Positions 1 through 8,024 are shown, numbered from the stretch's first letter. The stretch is 36,067 nt of DNA from Accumulibacter sp. (GCA_020049495.1 JAIFKU010000041.1:1-36067), one strand, 5' to 3'. Notes: generated by a model not told the origin, from the letters alone. Made by a program: numbers and translations.

Positions 1-55
1 CCGCCAGCGCCAGGCTCGCTCCGAGTCGTCCAAACAATCCTTTTCTCTTGTCCAT
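1..55 (-). CDS. N-terminal fragment of an exported protein, probably the ABC-transporter solute-binding protein
   Basis: Only the first 18 codons are inside the window; they read MDKRKGLFGRLGASLALA, a basic n-region followed by an Ala/Leu-rich start of a signal peptide. The ATG (complement of 53-55) is preceded by GGAGG with a spacing of 9, a good ribosome binding site. It follows the ABC ATPase gene on the same strand after a 217-bp gap in which I see no other gene. By inference from the neighbouring CUT1-type ATPase, the exported product is likely the periplasmic solute-binding protein, with permease genes expected further left. The fragment itself does not identify a family. Confidence 0.55.
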   Translation of the reverse strand, partial: MDKRKGLFGRLGASLALA

Positions 56-272
56 TTTCAAATGCCTCCGAAGTTTCGTTGATCAAGCTGCGCGGCATTA
101 ATTGCCTCGCCCACTAATGCCCTCACTCCATTACTCACTAACCCACCACCGCTCCGAATTTTCCCGGGTAGTCCTTGTCCGGAAATCGCTTGCCGGTGTC
201 CACAGAATTGCTGTTGCTACCGAAACACTGCGGACTGTCTCGTCGTTAAAACACTGTGCTCGGCGGGACGCA

Positions 273-1382
273 TCAAACCGCACCCGCGATTGTCTGTTGC
301 GTCTCCGGATCAAAGTAATGTGCCTTGCCCATGTCGAAGGTCAGGCAGTGCGCTGTCATCACCCGTGCCAAACTTGCCGGCGGCACACGCGCGACGATGT
401 TTTCACCGTTCAGGCTGAAATAGATATAGCTTTCCGATCCCATCGGTTCGACGACGTCGATACGCACATCGACGCACCATTCGCGGTGCGCAGCGAGGAA
501 GCCGGCTTCGTCGTGAATGGCATCGGGGCGTATGCCGATGATCACGTCCTTGCCCACGTAGGGCAGCAAGCGCGCCCGGTGTGCGGTCGGGACCGGCAAC
601 ACGACGCCCGGCGCCGACAGGCGCAGCCCGCCCGCTTCGTCGAGCAGGCGAACGGTGATGAAATTCATCGCCGGCGAACCGATGAATTTGGCGACGAAGA
701 GATTGGCCGGTTCGTTGTAGAGCTTCATCGGCGTGTCGACCTGCTGAATGTAGCCGTCCTTCATGACGACGATGCGGTCGCCCATGGTCATCGCTTCGGT
801 CTGGTCGTGTGTCACATAGACGACGGTCGCTTGCAGGCGATGGCGCAGCTTGGCGATCTCGGCGCGCATCTGCACGCGCAGGTTGGCATCGAGATTCGAC
901 AGCGGTTCGTCCATCAGGAAGACCTGAGGTTCGCGGACGATGGCCCGTCCGAGCGCAACGCGTTGGCGCTGGCCGCCCGACAATTCCTTGGGCTTACGCT
1001 GAAGCAGATGATCGATGCAGAGAATTTCCGCAGCTTCGCTTACCCGGCGCTCGATCTCGGGCTTGGGAAACTTGCGCAGCTCGAGTCCGAAAGCCATGTT
1101 CTCGAAAACCGACATGTGCGGATAGAGCGCGTAGCTCTGAAACACCATGGCGATGTCTCTGTCCTTCGATTCGACGTCATTGACCAGGCGACCGTTGATA
1201 TACATTTCGCCGGCGGTAATCTCCTCAAGTCCGGCGACCATGCGCAGAGTGGTTGTCTTGCCGCAACCCGAGGGTCCCACCAGGACGATGAATTCCTTGT
1301 CGTGTATGGTCAGGTTGAAGTCCTGAACGACGGTGTTCGTCCCGTATTGCTTGACGAGATTCTTGAAAACGAGTTCAGCCAT
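273..1382 (-). CDS. ABC importer ATP-binding subunit, MalK/UgpC (CUT1) type
   Basis: This 369-residue protein is the ATPase that powers a sugar-type ABC importer at the inner membrane. Walker A GPSGCGKT is at about residues 36-43, the LSGGQ signature at 134-138, Walker B VFLMDEP at 154-160, and the switch His in VTHDQTEA at about 192. About 120 residues after the nucleotide-binding domain match the TOBE/OB regulatory region of the MalK/UgpC group. The ATG at 1382 (MAELVFKNL) was chosen because the ABC domain begins there; an upstream extension in the same frame lies inside the racemase-like gene and is not ABC-like. It overlaps that gene by 8 bp, so the two are likely translationally coupled. 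The substrate cannot be read from the ATPase. The split transketolase and racemase-like genes suggest a sugar, sugar acid or polyol derivative. Confidence 0.93.
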   Translation of the reverse strand: MAELVFKNLVKQYGTNTVVQDFNLTIHDKEFIVLVGPSGCGKTTTLRMVAGLEEITAGEMYINGRLVNDVESKDRDIAMVFQSYALYPHMSVFENMAFGLELRKFPKPEIERRVSEAAEILCIDHLLQRKPKELSGGQRQRVALGRAIVREPQVFLMDEPLSNLDANLRVQMRAEIAKLRHRLQATVVYVTHDQTEAMTMGDRIVVMKDGYIQQVDTPMKLYNEPANLFVAKFIGSPAMNFITVRLLDEAGGLRLSAPGVVLPVPTAHRARLLPYVGKDVIIGIRPDAIHDEAGFLAAHREWCVDVRIDVVEPMGSESYIYFSLNGENIVARVPPASLARVMTAHCLTFDMGKAHYFDPETQQTIAGAV

Positions 1383-2178
1383 TATTGAAGACCTCGGCAA
1401 CCCGTTCGAAACCGCACTGCCCGCTGCTGAATACCGGAATGCCAAATTCCCGCAGTGGGTCGGGGTAAGTCAACAGGAAAACCGTCATCGAAAGCTGGGC
1501 GAGTACGACTGAGTCGATTTTTTCGCTTTTCTGGCGTTCGCGTATCGTCTTCGCGAGTATTTCGTTGTGCCCCTGCACATTGCCCTCGGCCAGTCGGTAC
1601 CAGGCCGCTTCGACGGTATCGCCGGCGAAAGCGATTGTTGTTTTCAGTTCGTCGGCTGTTTCGCGCAGCAGGGATTGCGTGCTCGCTACCGTCGGGCCAT
1701 GGGTGGCGATCACCAGTGTTGTTCCGCCGTGCCTGACCGCACTTTCCATCATCGGCCTGTCGATCTGGATGACTGGAATGGCGTAAGGCTGCATGGCTTC
1801 GACGACCGCTGGAAAGGAACGGTTCATCGTCGAACAAGTAATGAGAATTGCGTGCACATGTCCGAGTTCAGCGAGGTCACGGGCATAGCGGACGAAGGCA
1901 TCGATGTTCGATTGCGGCGGCGTCGGCAGCCCGCGCTGATGGGCTTCCATGAAGTTGATCTGCACGGCTTCGTTTCCGACGTTGATCAGATGCGCGCCGG
2001 GAACGAACCGGCGGCCGAAGTAATTCGCCCACGGTGTAATCCACGACGAACCATTCAGGAGACCGAGGCGCTTGCCGATAAACGCCGGCTTGCCCTCTGT
2101 TTCAGGATCGGTATGGGCGACGCCAGTCAGGCGCAGCGTGTCGGAAAACCAGTCAATCGGCGCGTACGGAAGGCTCAT
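1375..2178 (-). CDS. Asp/Glu racemase superfamily protein lacking the second catalytic Cys
   Basis: This 267-residue protein belongs to the aspartate/glutamate/hydantoin racemase superfamily, judged from the ILITCSTMN segment (Cys115) and the later VVLAQLSMTV segment. In cofactor-independent racemases two cysteines act as acid and base. Here the position expected to hold the second one, in the LGCAGM-like strand of hydantoin racemases, appears to be Gln228. A Cys at 255 (SGQCGF) lies elsewhere and is not shared with the paralogue at 16805-17464. The enzyme may therefore catalyse an isomerase, lyase or decarboxylase-like step rather than racemisation; that is inference. Its ATG overlaps the stop of the transketolase C-half gene (ATGA), and its end overlaps the ABC ATPase gene, so it is embedded in the operon. 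Confidence 0.8.
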   Translation of the reverse strand: MSLPYAPIDWFSDTLRLTGVAHTDPETEGKPAFIGKRLGLLNGSSWITPWANYFGRRFVPGAHLINVGNEAVQINFMEAHQRGLPTPPQSNIDAFVRYARDLAELGHVHAILITCSTMNRSFPAVVEAMQPYAIPVIQIDRPMMESAVRHGGTTLVIATHGPTVASTQSLLRETADELKTTIAFAGDTVEAAWYRLAEGNVQGHNEILAKTIRERQKSEKIDSVVLAQLSMTVFLLTYPDPLREFGIPVFSSGQCGFERVAEVFNNG

Positions 2179-3158
2179 TGCTTTCTCCTGCGCTTGTCCT
2201 GCATCGCGATCTTCGCTGCCACCGCAATGTCTTCGGGTTGCATGCCGTGATGGGTGAACAGTTCCTTGATGCCACCACTATCGACCCAGCGATCGCGTAC
2301 ACCGATGCGCTGCAGCGGAACCGGACATTCTTCACCGAGGACTTCGAGCACTGCCGCACCGAAGCCACCATTGATCGTCGCATTCTCGGCGGTGACCGCA
2401 CAGCCGGTGCGGGCGGCACTGGCAGCGATCAACTCCCGGTCGATCGGTTTGATCGACCCGAGGTGCACGACCTCCGCCGAGACTCCGTCGCTGGCCAGCA
2501 GATCGGCCGCCTTGAGGCAGAAGGTGGTCATGATGCCGGTACCGAACAGGGTCACATCACGGCCTTCGCGCAGAAGCACGCCCTTACCCCATTCAAACGT
2601 GTGATCGGCACCGAAGATCGGCGGCATCGCCATGCGTGCGATGCGGAAATAGACCGGGCCCTGGACCGCCGCGGCAGCGCGCATGATTGCGCGCAGATCA
2701 GCGCCATCAGCCGGATCGGCAACGCGCATGTTGGGCAGCGCACGCATTACGGCGATGTCCTCGATGCAATTGTGCGAAGCGCCGGCACGACTGGTTGGCA
2801 AGCCGACGTAGGAGCCCGGGATTTTCACGTTGAGGTTGGGGAAACAAATTGAAATCGCGATCTGGTCGAGCGCACGCCGCGTCGCGAAAACGGCGAATGT
2901 CGAGGGGAAAGGCATGAAGCCGCTCAGCGCCAATCCGGCGGAAATCCCGAACAGATTCTGCTCGGCTATACCGACCTGGACAAAGCGGTCAGGATAGGCT
3001 CTCTTGAACATCGTCGCTTTCGACGACGTATGCAGGTCCGCGTCGAGTGTGATCATCTGCGGATATTGCCGCCCCAATTCGACGAGCGTCGCGCCGAAGG
3101 CGTCGCGCATCTCGACCGCAGCACCGCTCACGTCGCCGCTCACATTATTCACCACCAT
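2175..3158 (-). CDS. Transketolase, C-terminal half (split enzyme, beta subunit)
   Basis: The 327-residue product carries the pyrimidine-binding and C-terminal domains of a transketolase. The PYR-domain catalytic Glu lies in VGIAEQNLFG (about residue 66), and LDADLHTSSK is typical of split transketolase C-halves. The enzyme moves a two-carbon ketol unit between sugar phosphates using thiamine diphosphate and must pair with the N-half encoded just upstream. The start MVVNNVSGDV at 3158 was chosen because AGGAGG lies 6 bases before it and the in-frame upstream extension falls inside the N-half gene. The two halves overlap by 14 bp. Split transketolases are known both as housekeeping forms and in specialised catabolic operons such as D-apiose or sulfosugar pathways; this context points to the specialised kind. 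Confidence 0.92.
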   Translation of the reverse strand: MVVNNVSGDVSGAAVEMRDAFGATLVELGRQYPQMITLDADLHTSSKATMFKRAYPDRFVQVGIAEQNLFGISAGLALSGFMPFPSTFAVFATRRALDQIAISICFPNLNVKIPGSYVGLPTSRAGASHNCIEDIAVMRALPNMRVADPADGADLRAIMRAAAAVQGPVYFRIARMAMPPIFGADHTFEWGKGVLLREGRDVTLFGTGIMTTFCLKAADLLASDGVSAEVVHLGSIKPIDRELIAASAARTGCAVTAENATINGGFGAAVLEVLGEECPVPLQRIGVRDRWVDSGGIKELFTHHGMQPEDIAVAAKIAMQDKRRRKQ

Positions 3159-4053
3159 AAAATTCCTCCTTGACTTCCTCTGCGCCGAACTTGCTGTATC
3201 CCAGCTCGGGACGCTGGTAGTTGCGCGCCAGTTCCCTGAGCATGGCATCTGCCGTTGCCGCGTCGGGGGCGTGTGTATGCCACTTGTAATTGAATTCGGC
3301 CATTTCGACGCCCTTGCCCTTGACCGTGTGTGCGATGACCACGATCGGTTTGCCACGCGGCATTACCCAGCGGGCACGGTGAAAGGCGTCGACAAGCGCC
3401 GGAATGTCATGCCCGTCAACTTCGATGACGTCCCAACCGAAGGCGCGCCATTTGTCGGCAAAGGGTTCGATCGCCATTTCGTCCCAGACAAAGCCTTTGG
3501 CCATGACCTTGTTGTAATCGACGATTGCGATCAGGTTATCGAGGTGGTAGTGGGCGGCTGACATCGCCGCTTCCCAGACATTGCCCTCGTTGCTCTCGCC
3601 GTCGCCAAGGATGCAAAAGACACGTCCGCGGGCGTTTTCCTTGAAACGCATGGCCAGGGCCATGCCGACAGCGACTGACAGCCCCATCCCGAGCGGGCCA
3701 CCTGAGGACTCCAGTCCTGGGGTGCGCGCCATGTCGGTGTGCCCCTCAAAGCCGCCGAGTTCGCAATAGCTGTAGACCTGTTCGATCGGGTAGAAGCCGC
3801 GCAGCGCGAGGACGGCATACAAGGCCGGTGATCCATGCGCTTTTGACAGCACCAGGCGGTCTCTATCATCCCATTGCGGCTTGTCCGGTTTCACCGACAT
3901 CACCTGGAAGTAGAGAACGGAGAGAAACTCGGCCATTGAAAACGCCCCGCCGATGTGTCCCCACTTCCCGTAGGTGATCATTTCAAGGCTGAGACGGCGA
4001 ATCTGGTAAGCCATTTCGTCCAGTTCGCATAACTTTTCAGGTAGTAGATGCAT
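3145..4053 (-). CDS. Transketolase, N-terminal half (split enzyme, alpha subunit)
   Basis: This 302-residue protein is the thiamine-diphosphate-binding half of a split transketolase. The diphosphate/Mg-binding motif starts with GDGESNEG at about residue 150 and ends with VDYN about 30 residues later. The N-terminal GHIGGAFSMAE and LSKAHGSPALY segments hold the conserved histidines. The start at 4053 (MHLLPEKL) follows GAGG at a good distance; an ATG eight codons further upstream lacks a ribosome binding site. It is the first gene of the minus-strand operon and faces the GntR regulator across a 166-bp AT-rich region. It and the C-half should form a heterotetramer. The physiological substrate is unknown. 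Confidence 0.92.
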   Translation of the reverse strand: MHLLPEKLCELDEMAYQIRRLSLEMITYGKWGHIGGAFSMAEFLSVLYFQVMSVKPDKPQWDDRDRLVLSKAHGSPALYAVLALRGFYPIEQVYSYCELGGFEGHTDMARTPGLESSGGPLGMGLSVAVGMALAMRFKENARGRVFCILGDGESNEGNVWEAAMSAAHYHLDNLIAIVDYNKVMAKGFVWDEMAIEPFADKWRAFGWDVIEVDGHDIPALVDAFHRARWVMPRGKPIVVIAHTVKGKGVEMAEFNYKWHTHAPDAATADAMLRELARNYQRPELGYSKFGAEEVKEEFYGGE

Positions 4054-4098
4054 AAAGATCCTCGCTAAGCGCTGCAATTATTTGCCTGACTTCATTTG

Positions 4099-4151
4099 AG
4101 TATTCATAATTATTATTCTCAATATATTGAAAGTCAACTTATTAGAATACT
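4099..4151. promoter_or_regulatory. Candidate operator in the tkt/GntR divergent promoter region
   Basis: The AT-rich region between the transketolase operon and the GntR gene contains a perfect 12-bp palindrome, TCAATATATTGA, at 4119-4130. Flanking it are 7-bp inverted arms AGTATTC (4099-4105) and GAATACT (4145-4151), whose centre falls within one base of the palindrome's centre. GntR/FCD dimers bind short inverted repeats and usually control divergent genes, so one or both repeats could be the operator. AT richness makes chance symmetry more likely, so confidence is moderate. Confidence 0.4.
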
Positions 4152-4219
4152 TAAAACCGAATTATTTTTTTAAAGGCATGCTATCATTGACACTGAACAC
4201 AGGTTTCGGAGATCCGACT

Positions 4220-4897
4220 ATGGGTAATGAACTCGCCACTTACCAGCAGCAGGCGTACGACTATGTGCGCGAGCAAATCATCAATCTTGGTTTCAAGCCT
4301 GGCGAATTCATTACCGACGCGCAGATTACCGAACAACTGAAAATCAGCCGTACGCCGGTGCGCGAAGCGTTTCAGCGTCTGGAGAAAGAAGGCCTGCTGG
4401 TCAATGAGGCGCGCAAGGGTTGGCGCGTTTATATGCTCGACCTCGAAGACATTCACGAAATATTTGAACTCAAGATCACCATTGAAGGAATGCTCATCGG
4501 CAAGGCCGCCGCATGCTCCGACGCAGGTCTGCGCAAGGATCTCGCCGACGCGCTAGCGGACATGAAAGTCAGCGTCGAAGCCAATGACTCCGATACCTGG
4601 CTTCAGGCGGACATCCATCTCCATAACACCTTATTCTTGATGGCGAATAACGAGCGTGCCGAACAGGTCATCAAGAATTTGAATGATCAGTGGCATCGTT
4701 TGCGACTGGGGTATGTCGCGCTGCAAGGCCGTACAACAACATCCATTGTTGAACATGAAGCCTTTACCCGCAGCGTACTCTCCGGCGATGCTGAAAAAGC
4801 TGAAAGGCAGATGCGAGAACACCTGGCCCGCGTGCGAGATGACCTGATCAATCTGGTGAAAAAGCTTGTCATGCCGTTTAGTAATAGCGGGTTCTAG
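4220..4897 (+). CDS. GntR-family transcriptional regulator, FadR/FCD subfamily
   Basis: The 225-residue product has an N-terminal winged helix-turn-helix (about residues 10-75, with ITEQLKISRTPVREAFQRLE as the recognition region). A helical FCD effector domain follows at about 80-205. Likely metal/ligand residues of the FCD fold are Asp131, His135, His179 and His201, in ADIHLHNTL, EHEAF and REHLARV. The start at 4220 (MGNELATYQQ) is preceded by GGAG with 8 bases spacing; earlier in-frame TTG and ATG codons lack such a site. It is transcribed divergently from the split transketolase operon and is its most probable local regulator, likely answering to an organic-acid or sugar-acid intermediate. 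The effector is not predictable from sequence. Confidence 0.92.
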   Translation: MGNELATYQQQAYDYVREQIINLGFKPGEFITDAQITEQLKISRTPVREAFQRLEKEGLLVNEARKGWRVYMLDLEDIHEIFELKITIEGMLIGKAAACSDAGLRKDLADALADMKVSVEANDSDTWLQADIHLHNTLFLMANNERAEQVIKNLNDQWHRLRLGYVALQGRTTTSIVEHEAFTRSVLSGDAEKAERQMREHLARVRDDLINLVKKLVMPFSNSGF

Positions 4898-5136
4898 ATG
4901 CTAATGGCATTACGAGTGACCGCTTCCGAGTTGCCTTGGTTTGCACGCAATGGCAGCTTTTCAAAGCCTTGATGGACAGATGTGGGTAGGTGGCCGACGG
5001 AAACTTAACGGCACCTTACAGTATCAAGAAGGTTGCGAACAAGCGGCGGATTGCAAGCTCAGTCTTGATGGCATATCCGGACGGATCGAATCCCGAAATT
5101 GCCTGATCCAATCCTGAAATGCACATCGCCGATTAA

Positions 5137-6303
5137 TCATTCACGTTCGCGACGAATCGGCGGTCGTTTGCCGATGCGCACCGGGGCGTCGAACAAGGTT
5201 TTCTGTCGGCGCAGCTTGAACTGAATCGTTTCTCCGGGTTTCTGGCTGGCGATCAGGTCGAGCATGACTTGCGGGTCCTTGACCGATTTCCCGTGCAGGA
5301 TGTCCCCCGGTTTTATGCCGCCCACGTCAGCCGGGCTGCCGCGCTGCACACCGGCGATCAGTGCGCCTTCGGCGTCCGGCAAGCCAAAGGATTCGGCGAG
5401 ATCCCGGGTGATTTCCTGGGCTTCGACACCGATCCAGCCGCGCGTGACCGTACCGGTCTGGATGATCTGCTCCATGACATTCTTGGCCGTCGAGATCGGA
5501 ATGGCAAAGCCGATACCGAGCGAACCTCCGGAGCGCGAGTAAATCGCCGTGTTGATGCCGACCAGATTGCCCCGGCTGTCGATCAGTGCGCCGCCCGAGT
5601 TGCCGGGATTGATGGCGGCGTCGGTCTGGATAAAGTTCTCGAAGGTATTGATGCCCAGATGCGAACGACCCAGCGCCGAGACGATGCCCATGGTTACCGT
5701 CTGGCCGACGCCGAAGGGATTGCCGATGGCCAGAACGACGTCGCCGACGATGACGTTATCCATCTGGCCGAGGGTGATCGCCGGCAACTTTTGTTCTGTG
5801 GCCTTTTCAGGGTCGATGCGCAGCACGGCGAGGTCGGACTCGGGGTCGCCGCCGACCAGATGCGCCTTGTGATTGCGTCCGTCGTTGAGGGCAACTTCGA
5901 TCTGGTCGGCACCGTCGACGACATGGAAGTTGGTGAGAATGTAACCACTTGAGCTGACAATGACGCCGGAGCCCAGTCCCGATTTGCGCTGGCCTTCCGT
6001 TTCCGGGCGTTCGCCAAAAAAATGGCGGAACAGCGGGTCGTCGATCAGCGGGTGACGCGGCACGCGTATCTTCTGCGAGGTGAAGACATGGACCACCGCA
6101 GGCAATGCCTTGCGCGCGGCGTCGCGGTACGATGCCGTGCCGGCAGCCGCTTCTCCGCTTTTTGAAGATTCCTGCAAGGCCACGATGCTGGGGGCGTTGC
6201 CGGTCTGCTTGCCCAGCCATTCGGGCTTGAGCGTGCTGATGACAAAAAGAACAGCAAGACTAACCGTGACGGTTTGTGCAAAAATCAGCCAGAGTCTGCG
6301 CAT
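5137..6303 (-). CDS. DegS/HtrA-type membrane-anchored serine protease with one PDZ domain
   Basis: This 388-residue protein has one N-terminal membrane anchor (about residues 5-23), a trypsin-like protease domain and a single C-terminal PDZ domain (about 285-375). The catalytic triad is visible: His127 in LTNFHVVDG, Asp157 in ESDLAVL, and Ser236 in NPGNSGGAL. One anchor plus one PDZ matches the DegS/AlgW type of envelope-stress protease rather than the two-PDZ DegP/DegQ type. In DegS the PDZ senses misfolded outer-membrane proteins and the protease cuts an anti-sigma factor; whether this one does so is not shown here. The start at 6303 (MRRLWLIFAQ) places the basic n-region and anchor correctly; the ribosome binding site is weak. 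It diverges from the Nif3 gene only 20 bp away. Confidence 0.9.
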   Translation of the reverse strand: MRRLWLIFAQTVTVSLAVLFVISTLKPEWLGKQTGNAPSIVALQESSKSGEAAAGTASYRDAARKALPAVVHVFTSQKIRVPRHPLIDDPLFRHFFGERPETEGQRKSGLGSGVIVSSSGYILTNFHVVDGADQIEVALNDGRNHKAHLVGGDPESDLAVLRIDPEKATEQKLPAITLGQMDNVIVGDVVLAIGNPFGVGQTVTMGIVSALGRSHLGINTFENFIQTDAAINPGNSGGALIDSRGNLVGINTAIYSRSGGSLGIGFAIPISTAKNVMEQIIQTGTVTRGWIGVEAQEITRDLAESFGLPDAEGALIAGVQRGSPADVGGIKPGDILHGKSVKDPQVMLDLIASQKPGETIQFKLRRQKTLFDAPVRIGKRPPIRRERE

Positions 6304-6323
6304 GGAATAACCGGAGCCAAAAA

Positions 6324-7070
6324 ATGAAACGTGAAGAATTGACGCACTATCTCGACGACTTGCTTGAGTCGGCGCGCTATCGGGATTATTGCCCAAATGG
6401 CCTGCAAGTGGAAGGACGCGACGAGGTCAGGCGTATCGTCGCCGGGGTCAGCGCCAGCCAGGCACTGATCGACGCGGCGATTGCGCGCGGGGCCGATGCG
6501 CTGCTGGTGCACCATGGCTGGTTCTGGCGCGGCGAGGATGGCCGTGTGACGGGGGTGCGCAAGGCGCGCCTGCAATCGCTGTTGAAGCACGACATCAACC
6601 TGATCGCCTATCACCTGCCGCTTGATGGCCACGTCGAATTCGGCAACAACGCGCAATTGGCCAGTCATCTGGGCTGGACTGTTGAAGGCCGTTTCGGCGA
6701 GCAGGATATGGGCTGGTATGGACGCCTGCTGAAACCGGCAAGCCTCGCCGAGCTGACGCAGGGAGTCGCTGAAAAATTGCAGCGCCAGCCCCAAGTGATC
6801 GGCGATGCTGTGCGCCAGGTGTGTCGCGTGGCCTGGTGTTCAGGCGGCGCGCAAAGCCTTTTTGAACAGGCCGTAACCCTGGGGATTGATGCTTATCTTT
6901 GCGGCGAAATATCGGAGCAGAACGTGCATCTGGCGCGCGAATCCGGAGTAGCCTATATTGCGGCTGGGCACCACGCGACCGAGCGTGGTGGCATAAGGGC
7001 AGTGGCGGCGCATCTGGTGCAGCAGTTCGGGATAGCGTGCGAGTTCGTCGATATTGATAATCCGGTCTAG
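6324..7070 (+). CDS. Nif3/YbgI-family dinuclear metal-centre protein
   Basis: The 248-residue product matches the Nif3/YbgI family in length and in its metal ligands: His63-His64 in LLVHHGWFW, Asp101 in HLPLDGH, and His216 with Glu220 in AGHHATERGG. These form the dimetal site lining a toroidal hexamer in known structures. The family is often labelled GTP cyclohydrolase 1 type 2, but its physiological role is not settled. The ATG at 6324 follows GGAG by 8 bases. The TAG stop codon coincides with the first bases of the repeat element at 7067-7256. The divergent DegS-like gene starts 20 bp upstream, so each promoter must overlap the other gene's 5' end. Confidence 0.93.
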   Translation: MKREELTHYLDDLLESARYRDYCPNGLQVEGRDEVRRIVAGVSASQALIDAAIARGADALLVHHGWFWRGEDGRVTGVRKARLQSLLKHDINLIAYHLPLDGHVEFGNNAQLASHLGWTVEGRFGEQDMGWYGRLLKPASLAELTQGVAEKLQRQPQVIGDAVRQVCRVAWCSGGAQSLFEQAVTLGIDAYLCGEISEQNVHLARESGVAYIAAGHHATERGGIRAVAAHLVQQFGIACEFVDIDNPV

Positions 7071-7256
7071 TAGTCAGTCATGTTGAAACAGATCGATACA
7101 AAGCGTCGTCATTCCGGGCTTGACCCGGAATCCGACCGAAGGAAGTGCAGAGCCAGCAGTACACCACTGGATTCCGGCACCCCAAGGGTACTTCCTTCGG
7201 GGCGCCTTCGCCGGAATGACGGTTTATACATGCGATTCAGCATGACTATCTACTAG
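7067..7256. repeat. MITE/REP-like inverted-repeat element, copy A
   Basis: This non-coding stretch of about 190 bp is a nested inverted repeat. The outer arms begin CTAGTAG at 7067 and end CTACTAG at 7256; about 18 of 21 positions pair. Inner arms are GTCATTCCGG (7108-7117) and CCGGAATGAC (7211-7220). CTAG occurs at both extreme ends and could be a 4-bp target duplication of the kind made by IS5-group transposases. A 24-base block (7182-7205) is identical to 28554-28577 in copy B. It lies between the Nif3 and FAH-family genes; the right arm runs into a T-run, so the transcript hairpin could also act as a terminator. No transposase is encoded. Confidence 0.75.
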
Positions 7257-7274
7257 TTTTTATTGGGAGTTGGT

Positions 7275-7958
7275 ATGAACTATGTTTTTCCGCCTGCAGC
7301 GCAGGTCGTTGTTCCCGTTGTCGGGCTTGCGGCCGTTTTTCCGGTGCGTCGCGTTTATTGTGTCGGTCAGAACTATTCCGCGCATATCGCCGAAATGGGC
7401 GGCGATACCCGCGAGCCGCCGTTTTTCTTCAGCAAGCCGGCGGATGCGCTGGTTCCCGGTGGCGGCGATGTGGCCTATCCGCCAATGACCGATAATTTCC
7501 ATCATGAAGTCGAACTGGTCGTGGCACTGGGCAAGGGCGGGGCAAACATTCCGCCCGGGCAGGCACTCGACTGCGTGTTCGGCTATGCCATCGGATTTGA
7601 TCTGACCCGGCGCGATCTGCAGGCGCTGGCCAAGGAAAAGAAGCAGCCGTGGGAGATGGGCAAGGGGGGCGATCAGGGTGGGCCGATCAGTGCCCTGGTG
7701 CCGGTAGCCGGGGGTGCTCATCCGGCAAAGGGGGCGATCTGGCTCAAGGTCAACGGTGATCTGCGCCAGCGCGGGGATCTTGCGCAGATGACGTGGTCGG
7801 TGGCTGAAGTGATTTCCCGGCTGTCGAATTACATCTGTCTGGCTCCCGGCGATCTGATCTTTACCGGAACCCCCGCCGGTGTGTCGAAAATCGTACGCGG
7901 CGATGTGCTTGAAGGCGGGATTGATGGCGTTGGCGAGCTGAAAATCAGACTCGTCTGA
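7275..7958 (+). CDS. Fumarylacetoacetate hydrolase (FAH) family protein
   Basis: The 227-residue product is a compact FAH-domain enzyme. VYCVGQNYSAHIAEMG near the N-terminus, the acidic metal ligands in FHHEVELVVALG (Glu78, Glu80), Asp109 in GFDLTRRDLQ and the C-terminal LIFTGTPAGV segment are family hallmarks. Members hydrolyse or decarboxylate beta-diketo acids in aromatic and sugar-acid breakdown; fumarylpyruvate hydrolase and acylpyruvase are close in size. The exact substrate cannot be told. The ATG at 7275 follows GGGAG closely; a TTG four codons earlier is less likely. It stands alone between repeat copy A and the MATE gene. Confidence 0.9.
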   Translation: MNYVFPPAAQVVVPVVGLAAVFPVRRVYCVGQNYSAHIAEMGGDTREPPFFFSKPADALVPGGGDVAYPPMTDNFHHEVELVVALGKGGANIPPGQALDCVFGYAIGFDLTRRDLQALAKEKKQPWEMGKGGDQGGPISALVPVAGGAHPAKGAIWLKVNGDLRQRGDLAQMTWSVAEVISRLSNYICLAPGDLIFTGTPAGVSKIVRGDVLEGGIDGVGELKIRLV

Positions 7959-7993
7959 GACCTGAGCGTTGGTGAAAACCAGTTATCAGGAGT

Positions 7994-8024
7994 AGGGTGC
8001 GCAAATTCCATTTGCGCACGCGGA
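7994..8024. repeat. Short hairpin repeat, copy 1 (second copy near 32694)
   Basis: GTGCGCAAA and TTTGCGCAC form a perfect 9-bp stem around a 5-base TTCCA loop (7996-8018), followed by GCGGAA. A diverged copy with the same loop and the same trailing CACGCGGAA lies at 32694-32724. Both are intergenic and downstream of a gene's stop codon. The stem has no T-run, so it is not a typical intrinsic terminator; it looks like a dispersed REP-type unit. Confidence 0.6.

Noticed and set aside
102-1388. A 428-codon open frame on the plus strand
   Set aside because: Antisense to the ABC ATPase gene, which has all ABC motifs; the product looks like a shadow frame.
4898-5136. Possible gene remnant or paired direct repeat near 5082-5122 (GATCGAATCCCGAAATTGC-like twice)
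   Set aside because: The two halves match only loosely and no protein similarity is recognisable in any frame; recorded as a 239-bp gap with nothing supported.
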